Assembly: GCF_019097595.1 (NCBI RefSeq)
Contig: NC_080723.1
Coordinates: 11,516,011 to 11,580,010 of the forward strand
DNA: 64,000 nucleotides
DNA from: Hemibagrus wyckioides
Lineage: Eukaryota > Chordata > Actinopteri > Siluriformes > Bagridae
Direction: 5' to 3'
Shown here: positions 58,376 through 64,000 of the stretch, piece by piece
How positions within the stretch are numbered: the first letter of the stretch is position 1
Layout: every line of letters begins with the position of its first letter
Position numbers and translations under genes: made by a program
The notes under the pieces: generated by a model
Databases searched by the model: none
Seen by the model: only the letters and a program-made list of their open reading frames with translations
Told to the model about the DNA's origin: nothing

Positions 58376-61300
58376 CAGCTTAAAATGTTTGCTAGTCACA
58401 TCTGCTCACCTCATGCCATGACTGATAAATATAACAAAGCAGGAGGCCCACAAATCCATCTTAGTCACTTTCTTGGTGAATCAATACATGGCTCAGCTGA
58501 AATTGATGAGTCAGGAGCTGAGATTGCAAAATTTAGAGACTAATGTCCTCCAACAAGGGCCTTCAATCCAATCAAATGACTAGTCACCCTTCCAGTTTCT
58601 GACATTCAAGCAACCCAAGGATGCTGTGTCTAGATTCTTATGAAAGATTCTTACATGCTGTTAATGACCTAGTAATGGAATTGCTATGTTTAACTACAGC
58701 CTCAGCAATGGCTGAAAATGGGTCTGGGTCAGCCTTTCATAGCATGCAGGCATCACTGATGTGCTCTAACTAGCCCTGGCTGCCAGTTTTAAAATGACAG
58801 TTGCCCTAGTGGGGTTTGTTAGTGCGACACAGCCAATAGTACTGAATGTGCTTTTCACATTGGCCGTCTTAGGGTTGCTTACAAGAGACATTACTAGGCC
58901 ACAATGAATTCATTCAACATTTTAATAGAATATTTGAACACAGCCACTGGATACAGCTGGAATAGAGGTTGTTCTGTTTTACCCTTTGACCATGTTTTCT
59001 TATTCTGAGATCTTGACATGTCTTTGTGCTGTTTATAACATTGTGCTCTTCAGCTATGTCAATCACAGGGTCAGACATCTCTCTTCACCTTACACAGAAG
59101 TTCCTCTGTAGGGCTCAGCCATGGCCTCAATAAAATCACATTATCTAGTAGCACACACTGTCACATGCCAGATCACCTGTGCTTGTGGGTTTGGTGCCTG
59201 GGAATAAACTGTGGACAGAGGAATGTGACATAGCAGTCCAGGCAACACTCATGAACACAAGAGCCTCTAGTACATAGGCCTTTTATAGCTAATTCACATG
59301 GTGCTATTTTTTCTTAAGTGACTAGTAGACAGTGGCTGCCTATCTACACTAAAGAAGAATGCAGTAGCCTGTGTAGTGTGTCACCACAGAGCAAGAAGAC
59401 ATCTTGTTGAGGGCTCAAAAATATATTATGGGGTTTCACAATTACCCAAGAGCCCTGCCTGGGATATCCCCCTTGTGTTTGTCCCTTAACAGCCATCTTT
59501 ATGAGCCTCTGCAAGTTGTTGATCTGGGTGTTGGTGTCTCTGAGAACTGCTTTGTTTGCTAGTGATTACTTCAGCAAGTGGGAAAGCTTCATGTTTTGGT
59601 GATAAACGTGTCTTGCATGAGTGGTGTCCAGATAACACTGGTGTGACATTATGTTTAGGATTTCTGCCTGATTACATATGTCATCCAAATTTGTATGCAA
59701 AAGTGTGATGACAGTAACCTGGGAGCAAGCTAATCTATCTAGCTGGTTTAACTTCATAAACCTTGTTTGTTGAATGTTATTAAAGATTTTGTGTTTTTTT
59801 CCCAAACATGTATACTTGTCTGGAGTCGTAGTAAACTGGTAGAATATGTAAGATGCAGTGCATTAATGCAAAGTTTCCAGTTTGTCTAACAGAATGTAAC
59901 AGAAACTACTGTACTGTAGCCACATAAGTTTCTATAACAACACCAGATAACTAGCTACTTAGTGTAAGTGTCTTTTTGTACTAGTTTCATTTGGAAAGCC
60001 GTGGTTCACACATGCTGTTGTCTGTGTATTTTGTCCAGTAGGGTAGAAGAATAAAGACACTTTTGAAGCTGTTGTTGGTAGATATGCAATTTTTTGACTG
60101 ACTATTTTACCTCACAGATACAAACTGTTAAAGGGCAACTGAAAGTGCATACACATAGCATTTTGTCCCAACTAACTGGTGGCAAAACATCAACTTGAAT
60201 GTACCTTGGATTTTTGCTATTATACCTGTTGTAAACAGAAAACAATTTATCGTTATAGTTTTTAATACAAGGTTAAAATAAAATATAATTATTATGAATA
60301 ATTATGTCCTCTGTATTATCAGTCAGAATGTGTGATAAATTAATGATATTATCTTCAGGTTCCAATATCTATTAAATACATTCTGTTTTTTAAAAAAGGT
60401 TCTGAGTAATAATTTGGGTTCTCAGCAGAACACTAAAATCTATTAATTCATATCCAACATCAAGAAGAAACATGAGTAAAAATCAATGAAATATGTTATA
60501 TGTTAATATCTGCATGCTGTTGTTGCTCCCTCCATATTCATAAGTATTATATAACCACAGAATCAGAACTGCATAAACAAACACTATGTATCTCCACTTG
60601 CATCTGAAGCCTGCCATTCTTCAGTGTTAGTGTCTGGCTGTGGCAGTGTGACTGACTCATGTTTATGCATGGTCAGAGTCCTGGAGCTGACTGGCACTGA
60701 GGAATCATACCCACTATTGTTCCCCTTCTATCCTTAATGCACAAAACCAATCCTTTCTGATCCTCAAAGTCTCTGAGCTCTCTCGAATGAGCAATGTTGG
60801 CTGAATAACTTTCAGAAAAAGAACAATGTTGAAATTCGATCAATTATAGTGTTATTGTTACCAGCAGACTCTAAGAGCATGCAACACAATTGAAGGGCCT
60901 CAGGGATTTATCTAAAGCTGAAACCGCAACAAAGGAACATATTGCTACTGCACCATGGACAATATTGATTGGCCTTTAAAATCATGTCAGTGTTTCAATG
61001 GACTGAGGCTGATATTTTCATGTGTCCAGCACTAATCCCTTACTAAGTACTTCTCAGAGCACTTAACTATAAGTTGGTTTAATTCAGTAGTCATTTTAGA
61101 GACTCTGTTCGCTTTCATTATGTATTAGGTCTTGTGAGAAGACCAATTTAGGGAGCAAATGAATAATGAAATGAACAATTAAGGGCAGAGGACAGTCAGA
61201 GTCAGGGAGAGAGAGAAATGTCAGCAGGTGCATTCACCTAATCAGAGCATGCATCTGCACCCGACTCCTTTGTTAGGAAAAATTAGGCTGCAATAATGGA
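58376..61300. other. Intergenic, no gene
   Basis: Nearly 3 kb of non-repetitive looking DNA without a recognised exon, RNA gene or transposon. Frames are short. Old, unrecognised repeats may be present. Confidence 0.4.
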
Positions 61301-61301
61301 A

Positions 61302-61304
<3 letters not shown>

Positions 61305-61353
<49 letters not shown>

Positions 61354-61414
61354 GATTGTGTGTAGACAAACCCAGAGAGTGTACAGACTCTGTGTTCTGT
61401 GTCCTGCTTAGAAA

Positions 61415-61460
<46 letters not shown>
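61305..61460. repeat. GA and TG microsatellites
   Basis: A GA run at about 61307-61355 and a TG run at about 61418-61459 are separated by 60 bases of unique sequence. Confidence 0.95.
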
Positions 61461-61462
<2 letters not shown>

Positions 61463-62259
61463 TTTGCATTAGCTTTTTTTGTTTTTATCCTTCTGTTCTC
61501 TTCTCTTGTCAAAAGAATTTCCCTGGACATATCACCAGGTCTAGACTTATGTTTATCTCTTTGTACTGCCTGCCAATGCCCCTGTGGCAACAAACTTGCT
61601 CCCCCCCTTGCAGCCCCTCTAAATGTAGTGGGACTCTGAAATAATTATTATGTATAGCCTATAGTCTCCTGTGTGGATCAGAAGGCATTTTTTCCCACTT
61701 AGCAAAGTTGGAAGCTATAGGAAATAGCAGGAAGAAATGTCAGGTGAAGGGTTCAGGAAGTTAATGCACAGTACAGCAGTGAAAGATGGACGGATATCCT
61801 GAGAAGGAGGATAAGAACGATGTAGATCTGAGTGTGAGACACAGACAGAAGAGTCATGTGGCTCCATAAGAACAGCACTATCAGGTTTGGAAAAGAAAAT
61901 ACCTGATGCAGCTTGTCCCTATCAGCTGAACATGATTTGATAATGGAACTAGTGAAACCTCAGTAACTCAAAAACAAGTAGGCTTAGAAATAACAGCAAA
62001 AATATTACACTCTATGCATCTATATACTGACAAAATGTTACTGTACACATTTAAGTGAAACTCTGTACTGAGGAATTGTTCTGTGCAATTTATTTTACAG
62101 TAGTCATTGACTACAAAAAGACTGAGAACCCCTGCTGTAACAGAATGACTGATCCCAGCCTGGCTTCCCCTGCTCAAATAGTCTAGAACCACCAGTGGTT
62201 ACTACATACAGTCAGGTCACAAATTAAAGATAAAACTGTTCTCTGTTATGCTCTCTAGT
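61461..62259. other. Intergenic, no gene
   Basis: No recognised gene or element. Confidence 0.4.
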
Positions 62260-62985
62260 GCATTTTGCTGGCATGATTTGGCTCGACTTGTTCTCTTAGA
62301 AAGAAACGACACTGTGAATCAATACAAAGTTCATTACCACTGATCACCTCTATCCTGTGATAAAACATTTCTATCCTGATGGCAGGGGTCTCTTCCAGGA
62401 TAGAAGAGACCACAGGACACAAGATCTCAGTTACATACCTAGAAATGCTTCTAATCTAATGTCCTACAGTTAAGGCAATGTGTTCATTACATTGGTTAAA
62501 TATAGGATCAATGACTTCCTTTAAACATTTGGCATAACAGGGAGTGACGCAGACAGTCGAATGTATTTTTTGACTCTGTCAGTTTAGTCTGGTGTGAAGG
62601 TTGAATAAAGAAATATAAGCTCCAACATGTTTTACGGACATTAACAGGCTCACTGAATTGGTTGGAGAGTCAGAAAATGGTGTAAATCTTGTGTTATGGC
62701 CTTTTCCGTTGCTGGATTTCAATCCAATTGAACACCTCTGGGAGATTTTTGAGTAATGTGTTAGACACCACTCTCCACCATAATCATCAAAACACCAGCT
62801 GAGAGAATATCAGTTAATAGAATAGTTTTCATCTCTGCAATACAGTTCTTGAGAATTGTAGAATATGTGGCACCTGAAGCCATTCTGGAAGCCCAAATCA
62901 TTACAAGACACCTTCTGTCTTCTGGGTTCTGTTTCTTTTCTGTTAATTTGTACCCTTTCTCATTTTCTATTGTTTCACGATTACA
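62260..62985 (+). mobile_element. Decayed Tc1-like transposase with internal insert
   Basis: The part at 62280-62425 matches the middle of a fish Tc1-like transposase (catttctatcctgatgg, tctcttccaggat). The part at 62648-62985 continues with [11 protein letters not shown] and KHQLREY. About 220 bases of unrelated sequence separate the two. Stops are present. Confidence 0.65.
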
Positions 62986-64000
62986 CATTTGTTTCACTAA
63001 ATAATCAGCTTTAAAATCCCTTTGGTAACGTGTAGACTAAAATGCCACAGACATTTAAAACAAATATCCTTTTTGCTTTTAAAAGGAAACTATTAACGCA
63101 AGAATATAAAATACGAGGCAAGAATATAAAACCTGAGGCAGGAATATAAAATGTGAAAACACAATAATGTAAATATAGTAAAGGTTCATGAGAGCACACT
63201 TCTCTCCACTGTGATATCAGCTTCAAAGTTATTGGTTATAATCAGTCCCTTTAGCATTTCAGGGTTTTTTGTGATTGCTGCAGCCAAAAATGTTCGATTT
63301 TGTTCCAAGAAACTACTTGTATTGGTGAAATTGCAAGCAGAGGATTATTCTTTTAAACTACTTACAGTGAAGACACATATGTAATTACTTTCTATGAAAG
63401 TGGGATAGGAGAATTCATAGGAGATTCTGTGTAATTATGTTATGAAGCATGTGCACTGACGAAAGCCTTGGCCGAAACTGATGAAAAATCTGCATTAATT
63501 TTGAAAAATTGCAACCTCCTCTGAATATTTTTGCTTGATTTTGTGTTCAAGTGCAAAACTGCAAAATCTAGAGGGACTGTATAATCCTGAAATCTGCAGC
63601 ACAACTGCTCAATAGCAAGAGTGCGTCCCTCAGCTCTTACTGTATGCTCTATAACCGAGCCAGTACTACCAGATTCCAGTTGACATTTAAAAGCTACAGC
63701 AGGGTCAGAAAAGGTGCCAGAGAGAGCGAGAAAGTGAAAGTGAGAGTGTCTTGATGTGTGTTTTGAACATCACAAATGAAGTCAAAGGTTACAGTGGATA
63801 ATGAGACCAAAAAAGGAACAAAACCTTCAGATGGGCCAATGTAGTCAAGAGATAAGGAACTCAAAGGTTGAGCTTCTCAGGGTTTTTTTTTTCTCCCTCT
63901 CTCTTAAATCTCGCTATTCTTCATCCTTTTGTTTCCCTTTATGTCTTTTGTTACTCATTCTCTAGATAAAATTAATTATGTGCTGTGCAGAGACAGTAAA
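62986..64000. other. Intergenic, no gene
   Basis: No recognised gene. Three tandem units resembling gaatataaaa(c/t)(c/g)tgaggcaa occur at about 63101-63150. Confidence 0.4.

Overview
This window is nuclear DNA from a ray-finned fish. It holds two spliced vertebrate genes, both on the minus strand, set in AT-rich DNA full of microsatellites and teleost-type transposable elements (several Tc1-like families, hAT, L2-like, RTE-like and Penelope-like). A catfish or other ostariophysan is plausible from the repeats, but the species cannot be fixed from the sequence.

Gene layout. slc25a22 (mitochondrial glutamate carrier) has ten coding exons between 19466 and 7963. Every splice phase matches and the exons give a 314-residue protein. 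Its 5' noncoding exon and promoter probably lie at about 28.8-29.8 kb, and its 3' UTR may reach about 3.9 kb. Upstream of it, pidd1 (p53-induced death domain protein 1) has fifteen coding exons between 41643 and 30848. They give a 972-residue protein with leucine-rich repeats, two ZU5 modules with both autocleavage sites, a UPA region and a C-terminal death domain. The two genes sit head-to-tail with PIDD1 upstream, the same order and orientation as human 11p15.5. Nothing suggests they share a pathway: one is an inner-membrane transporter and the other a caspase-2/NF-kB scaffold.

Region by region: 1-3.9 kb has simple repeats, a dispersed repeat and a near-perfect 45-bp-arm hairpin at 3.46-3.56 kb. 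3.9-8.1 kb is the probable slc25a22 3' UTR. 8.1-29.8 kb is slc25a22, with Tc1-like, RTE-like and L2-like debris in its introns. 29.8-30.8 kb is the intergenic gap. 30.8-42.3 kb is pidd1; its intron 7 holds a ~2.5 kb CACT-type array that reads (GAGT)n on the transcribed-sense strand. 42.5-64 kb has no recognised host gene. It carries an RTE-like insertion, a Tc1-like transposon with an intact 343-codon DD34E transposase, an L1-like tail, a deleted Tc1 copy, a decayed hAT element of about 3.4 kb, a Penelope-like retroelement with RT and GIY-YIG remnants, a 31-bp minisatellite fused to a truncated Tc1 copy, and another decayed Tc1 copy near 62.3-63 kb.

I found no convincing new multi-gene system. 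The observations most worth following are the intron packed with donor-like GTGAGT hexamers, CA and AT tracts abutting several splice donors, the conserved PIDD1 cleavage-site spacing, two RTE-like tails sharing a 5' end and a stop codon, and the intact transposase beside a lost terminal inverted repeat.
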